A stretch of DNA of 64,000 nt, taken from assembly GCA_003023195.1 (NCBI GenBank), contig PXRX01000040.1, forward strand, positions 1 to 64,000, read 5' to 3'. The DNA is from Halobacteriales archaeon QS_8_69_26. GTDB taxonomy: Archaea > Halobacteriota > Halobacteria > Halobacteriales > SW-7-71-33. Position numbers and translations under genes: made by a program. The notes under the pieces were generated by a model. The model searched no databases. It saw only the letters and a program-made list of their open reading frames with translations, and was not told the origin of the DNA. Below are positions 50,819 through 59,500 of this stretch, piece after piece (position 1 is the stretch's first letter; every line of letters starts with the position of its first letter).

Positions 50819-52627
50819 ATGAGCGCCGACGACGGGCCCGGCCAGCGCGAGGTCGCCCACCGGGTGTTCGCCGCCGAGTACGAGGACGCGACCGTGACCC
50901 ACCGGGAGGGCGAGGAGGAACGGGCCCCGACCTACGTCGTCACGCCCTCCGGGGCGAAGGCCAACCGCCTCTTCTTCGTCGGCGTGCTCACCGAGGTGGA
51001 GGACGTCAACGAGGAGATGGTCCGGGCCCGCGTCGTGGACCCGACCGGCGCGTTCGTCGTCTACGCCGGCCAGTACCAGCCCGACGAGCGGGCCTTCTTC
51101 GAGCGGGCAGAGCCGCCGGAGTTCGTCGCCGTCACCGGGAAGGCCCGCACCTTCGAGCCCGAGGGGGCCGACCGCGTGTTCTCGTCGGTCCGCCCCGAGA
51201 GCGTCAACGCCGTCGACGCCGAAACCCGCGACCGCTGGGTCGTCGACGCCGCGCGGGACACCCTCGGCCGGGTCGCCGCCCTCGCCAGTGCGATCCGCGA
51301 CGGCGCCGACGAGGGCCCGGCCGGCCTCGACCCGACCGGCGGGGTCGCCCTCGCACTGGAGGGGTACGGCACGACCCCGGCCTACCTCTCGGCGCTCCGG
51401 GACCTCGGTCTGGACGCCCTCCGGGTCGTCGCCGGCGAACGAGAGGAGGTCCGGCCCCTGCAGGCCGACCCCGACGACGGCGGCCCCGCGGACGTAGAGG
51501 CCCTGGCCGACCTGTCGGTCGACGCCGCCGTCGACGCCCCCGCCGTCGGGACCGCGACCGGATCCGCCGAGTCTACGGCGACCGGATCCGCCGAAGCGAC
51601 AGAACCGCCGGGGGAGACGACGACCGAAGCAGAACCGGAAGCGGAGACGGCCGTCGAAACCGAACCGGACGCAGAAGCCGAACCGACCGACGGGGCGGCG
51701 ACCGAGGCCGGATCCACCCCCGGGGCAGAGACAGAACCGGAAGCCGACACCGAACCGGAGCCAGCCGAAGCCGACGAGGAACCGCCCGAGACGACGGCCG
51801 CCGCCGGGGCCGGCGCGACCAGTGAGAGCGAGGCCGGGTCGGACGCGGAACCCGAGCCCACCACGGACACCGGACCCGAAACCGAGGTCGGATCCGCCAC
51901 GGGCACCGGACCCGAACCCGAGGTCGGATCCGCCACGGGCACCGGACCCGAAACCGAGGTCGGGTCGGACGACATCGGCGACTTCGAACCGGGCGACCTG
52001 ACCGCCGCCGACGACGGGGAGGCCGACCCCGCCGACGTCGAGACGGACGAGATGTACGAACTCGACGAGGAGGAACGCCGCGAGGTCGAGGAGGAGTACG
52101 GCACCGAGTTCACCACCGGAACCGAGGTGGAGTCCCCCGACGACCCCGAGAGCACCGAGCCGGCGGATCCGGAGGCGTCGACCGAACCAGAACCGTCGGC
52201 CGACGAGGGATCGGTCGGTGAGGAACCGACCGACGAAACCGAACCGGAGCCGGAGACGGGGGAACCGGCCGAGGACGCCGGACCCGAAGCCGAGGAGGCG
52301 TCCGACGAGCCCGAACCGGAGCCGGAAGCGGAGGAACCCACAGACGAGGTCGAAGCGGAAGCGGAGGAACCCGCAGACGAGGTCGAAGCGGAGGAATCCG
52401 CCGACGAGGCGGCGTCCGAACCGGCCGGCGACGTCGACCTCGGCGACGTCCTCATGGATCACATGCGCGACCTGGACGACGGCGGGGGTGCGGACCGCGA
52501 GGAACTGGTCGCGTCGGTCGCCGACGCGACGGGCGCGAGCGCCGACGAGGTGGAGGACGCCATCCAGGACGCGCTGATGGGCGGGCAGTGTTACGAACCC
52601 GACGACGAGACGCTCAAGCCGATCTGA
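50819..52627 (+). CDS. rpap1: RPA-associated protein Rpap1 with a large acidic insert
   Basis: A 602-residue partner of Rpa1 (COG3390 family). The N-terminal 120 residues are an OB-like domain (QREVAHRVFAAEYEDATVTH, VVDPTGAFVVYAGQYQPDE, FVAVTGKARTFEPEG), then a helical segment to about 225. Residues about 240-540 are nearly all Glu, Pro, Ala, Thr and Asp. The C-terminal 60 residues (DVDLGDVLMDHMRDLDDGGGADREELVASVADATGA, then a winged-helix-like end) are again ordered. Its ATG follows the rpa1 stop with no gap, so the two are coupled. The long insert is a hinge or interaction tail of unknown use. Confidence 0.86.
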   Translation: MSADDGPGQREVAHRVFAAEYEDATVTHREGEEERAPTYVVTPSGAKANRLFFVGVLTEVEDVNEEMVRARVVDPTGAFVVYAGQYQPDERAFFERAEPPEFVAVTGKARTFEPEGADRVFSSVRPESVNAVDAETRDRWVVDAARDTLGRVAALASAIRDGADEGPAGLDPTGGVALALEGYGTTPAYLSALRDLGLDALRVVAGEREEVRPLQADPDDGGPADVEALADLSVDAAVDAPAVGTATGSAESTATGSAEATEPPGETTTEAEPEAETAVETEPDAEAEPTDGAATEAGSTPGAETEPEADTEPEPAEADEEPPETTAAAGAGATSESEAGSDAEPEPTTDTGPETEVGSATGTGPEPEVGSATGTGPETEVGSDDIGDFEPGDLTAADDGEADPADVETDEMYELDEEERREVEEEYGTEFTTGTEVESPDDPESTEPADPEASTEPEPSADEGSVGEEPTDETEPEPETGEPAEDAGPEAEEASDEPEPEPEAEEPTDEVEAEAEEPADEVEAEESADEAASEPAGDVDLGDVLMDHMRDLDDGGGADREELVASVADATGASADEVEDAIQDALMGGQCYEPDDETLKPI

Positions 52628-52632
52628 GGCCA

Positions 52633-53460
52633 GTGCCCGCCGTCGAACCGATCCCCGACTATCCCGCCGCGGTCGCGACCCTCGGCGAGAGCGCGGGGGA
52701 CGACGAGTCGGCGAACGGCGAGGGGCGACGGAGTGGCGAACGGCGGCCACAGGGGAGCCAGGAGCGGGCGCTGGTCGTCGCCGACTACCACGCCGGGATA
52801 GAGGCCTCGCTGGCCAAGGAGCGCGGCGTGGAGGTCGACAGCCGGGCCGAGGGGCGCCGCGGGACGGTCCTGGAGTTGATCGAGGAGGTGCGGCCCGACC
52901 GCCTGGTCGTCCTGGGCGACTTCATGCACTCCATCGGCGGCCCCGGCGGTGCCGAACGCGGCGAGATAGAGGTCCTCCTGGAGTCACTGTCGGTGCCCGT
53001 CACCGTCGTCCGGGGCAACCACGACGGCGCGATCGAGGAGTGGATCGAGGGGGCCGAGGTGACCGGCACCGAGGGGATCCGGCTGGGGCGGGTCGGGTTC
53101 GCCCACGGGCACACCTGGCCCTCGACCGAGGTGCTGTCGGCCGGGGCGGTCTGCGTCGGCCACGAACACCCGATGGTCAGGCTGACCGACGCCGTCGGCG
53201 GGAGCCGGGTCGAACGGGTCTGGCTCCGCGGCGGCCTGGACCGCGAGGCCTTCGCGGACCAGTACGACGAGCTACCGCCCGCGGTCGGCCGTCCCGGCCA
53301 GCAACTGGTCGTGTTCCCGGCGTTCAACGACCTCTCGGGAGGGACCTGGGTCAACGCCGGGGACGGCGAGTTCCTCTGCCCGTTCCTCCCCGACGCCCTG
53401 GTCGGCGCCCAGGCGTACCTGCTCGATGGCACGCGGCTGGGTCCCTACGACCGGGTGTGA
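52633..53460 (+). CDS. rpe: Calcineurin-like phosphoesterase Rpe of the RPA operon
   Basis: A 275-residue metallophosphoesterase. The metal-binding signatures are VVADYHAGIE (D-x-H) near residue 50, VVLGDFMHSIGG (GD), VRGNHDGAIEEW (GNHD) and VGHEHPMVRL (GH-x-H). The C-terminus LVVFPAFNDLSGGTWVN matches ICC-type enzymes linked to archaeal RPA and to DNA repair helicases. GTG at 52633 lies 5 nt after the rpap1 stop. A charged stretch SAGDDESANGEGRRSGERR is inserted near residues 20-40. The substrate is unknown but is probably nucleic acid. Confidence 0.87.
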   Translation: MPAVEPIPDYPAAVATLGESAGDDESANGEGRRSGERRPQGSQERALVVADYHAGIEASLAKERGVEVDSRAEGRRGTVLELIEEVRPDRLVVLGDFMHSIGGPGGAERGEIEVLLESLSVPVTVVRGNHDGAIEEWIEGAEVTGTEGIRLGRVGFAHGHTWPSTEVLSAGAVCVGHEHPMVRLTDAVGGSRVERVWLRGGLDREAFADQYDELPPAVGRPGQQLVVFPAFNDLSGGTWVNAGDGEFLCPFLPDALVGAQAYLLDGTRLGPYDRV

Positions 53461-53560
53461 TCCGCCCGGGGGCAGGCCGGCCGGACGTGATCCGCCGACA
53501 GGAGCAGGCCGGCCGGACGTGTCCACCCACGCGCCGGCGAGAGCGTAGCCGAACCCCGGG

Positions 53561-54010
53561 TCAGGCCCGGAGCGCGAGCACCCCGGCGACGGCCAGGCCG
53601 ATCCCCCCGGCGACGTACGCCACGGCGGCGACCTCCGACCCCAGCCACCACGGGTGATCGACGCACGCAGGCACCCGGGTCCCGGAAGCGTCACAGGCGA
53701 GCGTTGCACGCTCGAAGACGAACTGGGCGAGGACGACGAAGACGACGCCGGCGAGGACCGCCGGGACGCCGACCAGCGCCCCCCGACGCCCGAGGAGGAA
53801 CAGCGTCCAGAGAACGAGGGGCACCGCCGTGCCGGCGAGGAGGAGTACGGCCGAGTGGGCGTGGACCGGGTCGCCGGCCATCGTCTCTGCGGCGTAGCTC
53901 ACACCCGCGGGGAGCCCCTGGCTAGCGGGGACGCCGACGGCCGTCGCACCGGCGACCCCGAGCACCTGGCTCCGGGACGGCCCGGAACCGGCGATCCAGG
54001 CGTCGGGCAT
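53561..54010 (-). CDS. Hypothetical membrane protein, 149 residues
   Basis: It has four hydrophobic segments (LGVAGATAVGVPASQGL, AVLLLAGTAVPLVLWTLFLLG, VGVPAVLAGVVFVVLAQFVF, VAAVAYVAGGIGLAVAGVLA) and a loop with two Cys residues (ATLACDASGTRVPACVDHPWW) that could form a disulfide outside. No family is recognised. It lies between convergent rpe and the lipoprotein gene. Confidence 0.6.
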   Translation of the reverse strand: MPDAWIAGSGPSRSQVLGVAGATAVGVPASQGLPAGVSYAAETMAGDPVHAHSAVLLLAGTAVPLVLWTLFLLGRRGALVGVPAVLAGVVFVVLAQFVFERATLACDASGTRVPACVDHPWWLGSEVAAVAYVAGGIGLAVAGVLALRA

Positions 54011-54089
54011 ACGGCCGCGGCTACGGGTCGCTCCGCGATAATCCTTGGGCCGATCGACCGATCACCCCGCCGGGACGTCGCTCACCCGC

Positions 54090-55460
54090 TCACCCCTCCG
54101 GCACGTCGTAGATGCCGGTGACGCCGCCCGAGGCGACGCCGGGCGAGAGCCAGGAGACGGTGATCCGTCCCGGGTCCTCGGCGGAGACCGGAACCGTGAG
54201 CGAGACCCCCGGTTCCACGACGTCGTGTTCGTCGCGGAACTGGGGAACCCGGCCGCCCGAGGAGTAGTCGACCGTGATGGTGGGAGCGGCCACGACGTCG
54301 CCGCCACGGTGGGTGATCGTCACCTCGTCGGCCGCGGGGTCGTGGTCGTACCCCCAGGTGATCTGCGGGAACGTGACCCCCGGGAGCGGCCGGTCGTCCC
54401 CCACCAGGTCGTGGTAGCGTTCGTCCTCGACGGCGGCGACGACGGTCGCCGATCGGTCGTCTGCGGTCACGTCGACGGCGCCGGCGCCGGCGAACAGCGG
54501 TTCGGAGGCGGTACGACGCCGGAGTTCGTCGACCGTCCGGTCCGGGTCGAGGTCCCGGTCGAACGCGAAGACCGCCCGGAGGTAGGAGTTCCCCTCGTCG
54601 AACGCCGTCGTCGAGGCCCACCCGACCAGCCCCTGGAGGTCCCAGTTCCAGAGCGGGTACCCCGCGGCGACGTCGCCGGCGTGGAGCGTCCCGACGAGCG
54701 GACCGCCAGCCGTCCGCGAGAACTCTTCGAAGTCCCCGTCGACCTCGTGGTAGCGGTCGACGGCGCCGCGCCGTGCGTCGACGAGCGTCCGGACGACCGC
54801 CCGTGGCCCGGGCGTCGCGTCGCGGTCGACGGCGGCCGCCCAGGCGAGGGTCCCGTCGCCGAGGGCGACCGCCCGCGGCCCGTCCTCGCGGGCGAACAGC
54901 CAGGTCCCGCGGTGGTCCCCCGCCCGCTCGTACCCCGTTTCGGTGAGGGTCCCGGCGACGGCCGCCCGGTCGAACGACGCCGACACCACCGCCGACCGCG
55001 TGTCCCCCCAGGGAGCGATCCGGAGCACCCACCGGTAGTCCTCGAACCCGACCCCGAAGTGGTCGAGGCCGAGTTTCCCGACCCGCTGGTGGCGGGCGAA
55101 CCGCACCGGGACCGCGGTCCCGAGGTCCGTCACCCGGGCCGGGCGCGCGACCCGGAGGCGGTACCCCTCCCGGTCGGGGAACAGCGCCGAGGGGGCCGGG
55201 AGCCACTGCCGGTAGGCCGGCGGGTCCACCTCGGGAACCGACAGCGACGCGAAGTTCACCACGCTGGCCGGGTCTGCCGTGGTCGACGTGGGAACGGGAT
55301 CGGTCCCCTCCGTGGTCGTCGTCTCGGGGACGTTGAAGGTGGTCCTGTCTTCCTGCCCGTCACCGCCCAGTCCGTTGCACCCGGCGACCGCTACCCCAGT
55401 CCCCACCGCCAGCCACCGCGCGCCGGACCGGAGGAGGCCCCGGCGCGACGTGGGATCCAT
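54090..55460 (-). CDS. Tat lipoprotein of unknown function (paralogue pair, intact copy)
   Basis: A 456-residue exported lipoprotein. The signal TSRRGLLRSGARWLAVGTGVAVAGC has a twin arginine and a lipobox. A Thr-rich linker leads to NFASLSVPEVDPPAYRQWLP. The mature body is repeated in the next gene upstream: VGKLGLDHFGVGFEDYRWVLRI, LLVGTLHAGDV-like segments, AVDVTADDRSATVVAAVEDERY and PQITWGYDHDPAADEVTITHRGGD, an Ig-like end. The ATG at 55460 has a TATA-like GTTTAC 28 nt upstream. No known family is recognised. Confidence 0.72.
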   Translation of the reverse strand: MDPTSRRGLLRSGARWLAVGTGVAVAGCNGLGGDGQEDRTTFNVPETTTTEGTDPVPTSTTADPASVVNFASLSVPEVDPPAYRQWLPAPSALFPDREGYRLRVARPARVTDLGTAVPVRFARHQRVGKLGLDHFGVGFEDYRWVLRIAPWGDTRSAVVSASFDRAAVAGTLTETGYERAGDHRGTWLFAREDGPRAVALGDGTLAWAAAVDRDATPGPRAVVRTLVDARRGAVDRYHEVDGDFEEFSRTAGGPLVGTLHAGDVAAGYPLWNWDLQGLVGWASTTAFDEGNSYLRAVFAFDRDLDPDRTVDELRRRTASEPLFAGAGAVDVTADDRSATVVAAVEDERYHDLVGDDRPLPGVTFPQITWGYDHDPAADEVTITHRGGDVVAAPTITVDYSSGGRVPQFRDEHDVVEPGVSLTVPVSAEDPGRITVSWLSPGVASGGVTGIYDVPEG

Positions 55461-55595
55461 GTCCGTGCCTACCGCTCGGAGCGGTGTAAACGCTGGCGGT
55501 CGTCCCCATCGACCGCCGGAACCCTCCTCGCGACGGACCGATCCCGGACGGGAGCGGTCCCAGCCGGGGCGGGACCGCCCGACCGGTCGTCCCGG

Positions 55596-56904
55596 TCACT
55601 CGGTAGTCCCGGACTGGTCGTCCCCCGGGACCTCGTAGCGGTCGAGGACCGACCGCCTGGCCCCGGCGGACGACGACCACAGGATCCGGATCCGGCCCCC
55701 GCCGGACGGGGGGACCGCGACCGCCAGCGAGTCCCCGGGACCGACGGCGTCGTACTCGTCCGCGAACCGGCTCGGTTCGTCGGGGACCGCGGGAGTGGTC
55801 ACCCGCAGGCTCCCGGCGGGCACCTCGTCCCCGCCCCGGTGGGTAACCGTCACCTCGTCGGCCGCGGGGTCGCGGTCGTACCCCCAGGTGACCTGCGGGT
55901 AGGTCACGTCCGTCTCGGGGGCTCCGAGCAGGTCGGCGTAGCGCTCGTCGGCGACGGCGGCGACGACGCTCGCCGAGCGCTCGTCGGCGGTCACGTCCAC
56001 CGCGTCGGCGGTCCGGTAGAACTCCCGCCCGGCCGCGCCGCTGCGGAGCTTCAGCCGGACCGTCTCGGGGTCCTTCGGGCGGTCGAACGCGACGACCGTC
56101 CGGAGGTAGGTGGTCGCGCCGTCGAACGCGACGGCGGTCCCCCAGCCGTCGACTCCCTCGACGTCGAACCCGGGGATCGGGAGGTCCCCGGCGTCGACGA
56201 ACAGTCGGCCGACGAGCGGTCCCCCCGTCGCTTCCGTGAGGGTCGCGAACCCCTCGCCCTCGTCGGTCTCGTGGTAGCGGGGCACCCGCCCGGCCTTGGC
56301 GTCGAACAGCGCCCGGACCGCCCCGACCGGGGGATCGCCGCCGGGGGCCGACGACCACGCCAGCGCCCCGTCGGCGACCGCGACCGCTCGCGGCCCGTCC
56401 TCGCGGGCGAGGAGGGCGACCCCGTGGTGGGTCCCGGCCCGCCCGTACCCCGACGCGAGCAAGGTGTCCACGACGTCCGCCGGGTCGAAGCGTCCGGTCA
56501 GCACCGCCGTCCACCGGTCGATCCGGAGGACCCACTGGTACCGGTCGAACCCGATCCCGAAGTGGTCGAGGCCGAGTTTCCGCCGTCGGTCGCGGGCGAA
56601 CCGCTCCGGGACGTCGGGCCGGAGCGCGTTCACCCAGAAGGGGCGCGCGTAGCTGAGCCGGAGCCGTCCGCCCCCGGGGGAAGCGTCACCCTCCCCGTCC
56701 GACGGGAACAGCGTCGACGGCCGCGGGAGCCACTGGCGGTAGGTCGGTGCCGCCGCCTCCGGCAGCGACAGCGAGGCGAAGTTCGCCGCGCCGGGAGCCC
56801 CCGGAGTGTCGTCCCCGGTCGCGATCGGTCGGTCGGTCGACCGCCGCGTGGTCGCAGTCGTGGTCCGGTCGGGGACGCCGAAGGGCGTCCGTTCGCCCGG
56901 TCAT
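55596..56904 (-). pseudogene. Paralogue of the preceding lipoprotein with its signal peptide deleted and frame broken
   Basis: From about 56900 to 55596 one frame encodes GERTPFGVPDRTTTATT, ANFASLSLPEAAAPTYRQW and the full body (LGLDHFGIGFDRYQWVLRID, PQVTWGYDRDPAADEVTVTH). It parallels the neighbour from residue 38 on. The promoter layout is also kept: GTTTAC 27 nt before an ATG at 56904. But that ATG is in a different frame, the body frame meets a TGA at the same spot, and about 34 signal-peptide codons are missing. A GTG at 56633 could still give a 345-residue cytosolic protein. I regard it as a broken gene. Confidence 0.65.
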
Positions 56905-56989
56905 GCCCCTGACTACCCGCGGGGGCGAGTAAACCCTGCCGGTCCCGGGGGTCGTCGCTGCCAGGCGGGACCGCAGGGCGCCCCGGCGA

Positions 56990-57766
56990 TCAGAACGCGA
57001 ACAGGTCGACGCCGCCGGTCACGCCGACGACCTGGCCGGTGATGTACCGGGCGTGGTCGCTGGCGAGGAACGCGACCAGGGGCGCGACGTCCTCCTCGCG
57101 GCCGAGTTCGCGCATCGGCGTCGCCTGGCGGATCTGTTCGAACTGGGGGTTGATCTGCTCCAGTTGCTCGGGGGGCAGGTCCGCCAGGTCGCCGACCACG
57201 ATGGAGGGCGCGAGGACGTTCGAGGTGACGCCGTGTCGCGCGCCCTCCAGGGCGAGGGTCGTGCCGAGGCCGACCATCCCGGCCTTGGTCGTCGAGTAGG
57301 ATATCTGCCCGAACCCGCCGTGGGTGCCCGCCACCGAGGACATCGATATCACCCGGCCCCACCCCCGTTCGCACATCGCCGGGAACACCTGCCGGGTGAC
57401 GTTGTACGCTCCGGTGAGATTGACCGCCACGTCCCGGTCCCAGAGGTCGTCGTCGAAGTTCTCGACGCGGTCGGTCGCGTCGACCAGGCCGGCGTTGTTC
57501 ACCAGGACGTCCACCCCGCCGGAGCGGTCGCGCACCTCGGCCACCGTTTCCTCGACGTCGTCCCGGTCCGTGAGGTCGCACTCGACGGCGTAGGCGTCCC
57601 CGCCGTCCTCCCGCACCTCCTCGGCGACGGCCTCGGCCGTCGACGCCTCGACGTCGAGTACCACCACCTCGGCGCCCTCCGCGCCCAGCACCCGCGCGTC
57701 CTCGCTCCCGAGGCGACCGCCGCCACCCGTGACCAGTGCAGTCCGTCCGTCCAGTCCGAGATCCAT
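56990..57766 (-). CDS. Short-chain dehydrogenase/reductase (FabG-like)
   Basis: A 258-residue NAD(P)-dependent SDR. The nucleotide motif is VTGGGGRLGS near residue 12, the NNAG motif is VNNAGLVDA near 88, and the catalytic Ser in ISMSSVAG and YSTTK in ISYSTTKAGM form the usual triad. It ends with the cofactor and substrate segment YITGQVVGVTGGVDLF, as in 3-oxoacyl-ACP reductases. An acidic residue after the second strand (VVLDVEAS) suggests NAD preference. The substrate is unknown. The ATG at 57766 is set by a TATA-like TTAAG 28 nt upstream, and three upstream in-frame starts are too close to it. Confidence 0.85.
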   Translation of the reverse strand: MDLGLDGRTALVTGGGGRLGSEDARVLGAEGAEVVVLDVEASTAEAVAEEVREDGGDAYAVECDLTDRDDVEETVAEVRDRSGGVDVLVNNAGLVDATDRVENFDDDLWDRDVAVNLTGAYNVTRQVFPAMCERGWGRVISMSSVAGTHGGFGQISYSTTKAGMVGLGTTLALEGARHGVTSNVLAPSIVVGDLADLPPEQLEQINPQFEQIRQATPMRELGREEDVAPLVAFLASDHARYITGQVVGVTGGVDLFAF

Positions 57767-57909
57767 GCGAGGCATCACCACACCCACCCGCTTAACCGTT
57801 GGGCCGGGGCCGTCGCCTACCTCGATTCGGCGAGAGGATCCCGCCGTTCACGTGTTCTGCCCGGACCGGTAATGCCGCCGGCACGAACGCCAATGGATCC
57901 GAACGCCGA

Positions 57910-58302
57910 TCAGGGGTCGTCGTACCGGACCACGTCGAGGCCCTCGACACGCTCGACGTCCGCGTCCCGGGTCACCAGCGTCGCGCCCGCCTCCCGCGCG
58001 GTGCCGGCGATCAGCCGGTCGGCGACGTTGGTCTGCGCCCCGGCTTCCCGGAGTTCGTGTCCGATGCGGGCGCTCTCCCGGGCCGCGGCGTCCGTGAACG
58101 GGAGGGGTTCGGTCCAGTCCAGCCCCTCGACGGCACCGGAGAGGCCGTCCGGCAGGTCGGCCCGCAGCGCGCCCCGGTAGATCTCGAAGCGGGCGACGGT
58201 CGGGACGTGGAGCGGACGGTCCTCGTTGTCGGCCAGCCAGACCCTCGCTCGGTCGTCGCCGGTGAGGTAGTCGACGAGGAAGGAGGTGTCGGCACAGCGC
58301 AC
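57910..58302 (-). CDS. PIN-domain ribonuclease toxin (VapC-like)
   Basis: A 130-residue PIN domain. Acidic active-site residues are the Asp in CADTSFLVDYL, the Glu in ARFEIYRGAL, and the Asp residues in NVADRLIAGTA and VTRDADVERV. VapC toxins cleave tRNA or rRNA and are held inactive by a cognate antitoxin. The GTG start is directly adjacent to the stop of an upstream antitoxin-like reading frame that lacks its own start, so the toxin may be without its partner. Confidence 0.8.
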   Translation of the reverse strand: MRCADTSFLVDYLTGDDRARVWLADNEDRPLHVPTVARFEIYRGALRADLPDGLSGAVEGLDWTEPLPFTDAAARESARIGHELREAGAQTNVADRLIAGTAREAGATLVTRDADVERVEGLDVVRYDDP

Positions 58303-58527
58303 TCAGCCGTCCTCCTCCGGGTCGAGGCGCGAGGCGACGCGGTCCCCACGCTCCCGGAGATCGCGCTCGGCCTCCGACCGCCCCTCCTCGACGGCCGCCC
58401 GCAACCGCTCGCCGGCCTCCTCCCCGTAGATCCCGAACAGGTGGTGAACCAGGACGGCGAGACGGTGCTGTCCTGCGAACTCGCCGGCCCGTACCGGTAG
58501 ATCGCGGGCTCCCTGTTTACAGTAACA
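58303..58527 (-). pseudogene. Headless antitoxin remnant upstream of the PIN gene
   Basis: The reading frame ending at 58303 encodes RDLPVRAGEFAGQHRLAVLV, HHLFGIYGEEAGERLRAAVE and EGRSEAERDLRERGDRVASR, then a stop abutting the PIN GTG. This spacing and charge pattern is typical of a VapB-like antitoxin. It has no ATG, GTG or useful TTG, because it meets a TAA at 58530-58528 inside the TTACAGTAA palindrome. The DNA-binding N-terminus is therefore missing. Confidence 0.5.
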
Positions 58528-58536
58528 TTACTGTAA
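58517..58536. promoter_or_regulatory. TTACAGTAA/TTACTGTAA inverted motif, copy 3
   Basis: TTACAGTAA (58517-58525) and TTACTGTAA (58528-58536) are separated by two bases, again with 11-bp spacing as at 4738 and 29299, but inverted. It sits where the antitoxin frame breaks off and 78 bp upstream of the acylphosphatase start. Confidence 0.5.
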
Positions 58537-58581
58537 GTGGGATCGACCGATCCCACACCCGAACGGCACCCGTCGGGACGG

Positions 58582-58589
58582 GCTATTTG
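58582..58589 (+). promoter_or_regulatory. TATA-like box of the acylphosphatase gene
   Basis: GCTATTTG is centred 28 nt upstream of the ATG at 58614, and supports that start over the in-frame TTG-type codon at 58587. Confidence 0.5.
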
Positions 58590-58613
58590 TCGCTGGCGGT
58601 CCGAGGATCGGAC

Positions 58614-58898
58614 ATGTCCAAAACTGACCGTACCCAGGCCCACGTCTTCGTCTCCGGGAAGGTACAGGGCGTCTACTTCCGGGCGACGACCCGCGACACC
58701 GCCAGCGAGAAGGGGGTCGACGGGTGGGTACGCAACCTCCGCGACGGGCGGGTCGAGGCCGTCTTCGAGGGACCCGAGGACGACGTGGCGGCGATGGTCG
58801 AGTTCTGCCACGAGGGGTCCCCCGCGGCCCGCGTCGACGACGTCGAGGTGGAGTACGGCGACCCGGAGGGACACGAGGGGTTCGAGGTCCGGCGGTAG
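58614..58898 (+). CDS. acyP: Acylphosphatase
   Basis: A 94-residue cytoplasmic enzyme that hydrolyses carboxyl-phosphate bonds such as acetyl phosphate or 1,3-bisphosphoglycerate. The active-site motif VSGKVQGVYFRATTRDTA holds the catalytic Arg, and GWVRNLRDGRVEAVFEG holds the catalytic Asn. The length is exactly that of the family. It has its own promoter, and no operon partner is visible. Confidence 0.92.
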   Translation: MSKTDRTQAHVFVSGKVQGVYFRATTRDTASEKGVDGWVRNLRDGRVEAVFEGPEDDVAAMVEFCHEGSPAARVDDVEVEYGDPEGHEGFEVRR

Positions 58899-58998
58899 CC
58901 CCGACTGCGGGCGACCGGCCCCGACGAAAAACGCTCCGGACCCGGCCGGAAGTTCCCGGGGAGGCGACGCCGAGGGTATCGGTTTGCGCCCGGGGAGG

Positions 58999-59172
58999 TT
59001 ACGGCGAGAGCCTCGTTTCGCTCCCGTCGGCGGGGGAGACGGTGAGGGTGTGTCCGGTCTCGCGGCCGTGTTCGATCAGGACCTCCGCCGGTAACTCGTC
59101 GTCCTCGTCGTCGACGACCCGGGAGAACGGACAGTCGGTACACTCGACTCGTTTCAGGGGCGTGTGGGACAT
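58999..59172 (-). CDS. Small CxxC protein, 57 residues
   Basis: It reads MSHTPLKRVECTDCPFSRVV then DDEDDELPAEVLIEHGRETG, ending HTLTVSPADGSETRLSP. A single CTDC pair with the following His residues may bind zinc. The VxEHGRETGHTL pattern recurs in small haloarchaeal proteins of unknown role. The ATG at 59172 is the only good start. Confidence 0.65.
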   Translation of the reverse strand: MSHTPLKRVECTDCPFSRVVDDEDDELPAEVLIEHGRETGHTLTVSPADGSETRLSP

Positions 59173-59500
59173 GGGTGGCGTGGCTCGCGTTGCGAAACCG
59201 CGGTACACTCCGTGGTCCATCCCGCGAACCGGCCACGCGGAGGAACGAACTCGACCGATCGCTCGGTCGGGCGGAGCGAGTCCTGACGCCACTCCACTGC
59301 TGGGGGCGAGTCCTGACGCCCCGATCACCGGGGGAGCCGGATGGGAACGTGCGAGCGGATTCCGTACAGTAAACATGTCCCCGAAGCGGAAATATCTGTG
59401 GGTAAGTGCGGGCCGTGGTCGGCCTGGAAACTACCCGTCTGTGGTGAGGTCCGCCGCCCGTTCGGTGGGTTTTCGCTCGTACGGAGGCGACGACGGGGGG
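59173..59500. other. 328-bp intergenic region
   Basis: No believable gene is seen. A GCGAGTCCTGACGCC block is repeated directly at about 59274 and 59306. An AT-richer spot GTACAGTAAACATG lies near 59366-59379 and could be a promoter fragment, but no gene follows it in a coding-like frame. Confidence 0.4.

Noticed and set aside
49028-52750. A 1240-codon open frame on the minus strand opposite rpa1 and rpap1
   Set aside because: It is the GC-driven mirror of two well-supported genes and has a Gly/Arg/Val-rich composition without domains. Only its last 81 codons, outside the RPA genes, were kept as a possible small membrane protein.
54045-56912. A 955-codon open frame on the plus strand opposite the two lipoprotein paralogues
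   Set aside because: It mirrors two related genes, has repetitive Arg/Pro/Val composition, and shows the same pseudo-repeat only because the opposite strand is duplicated.
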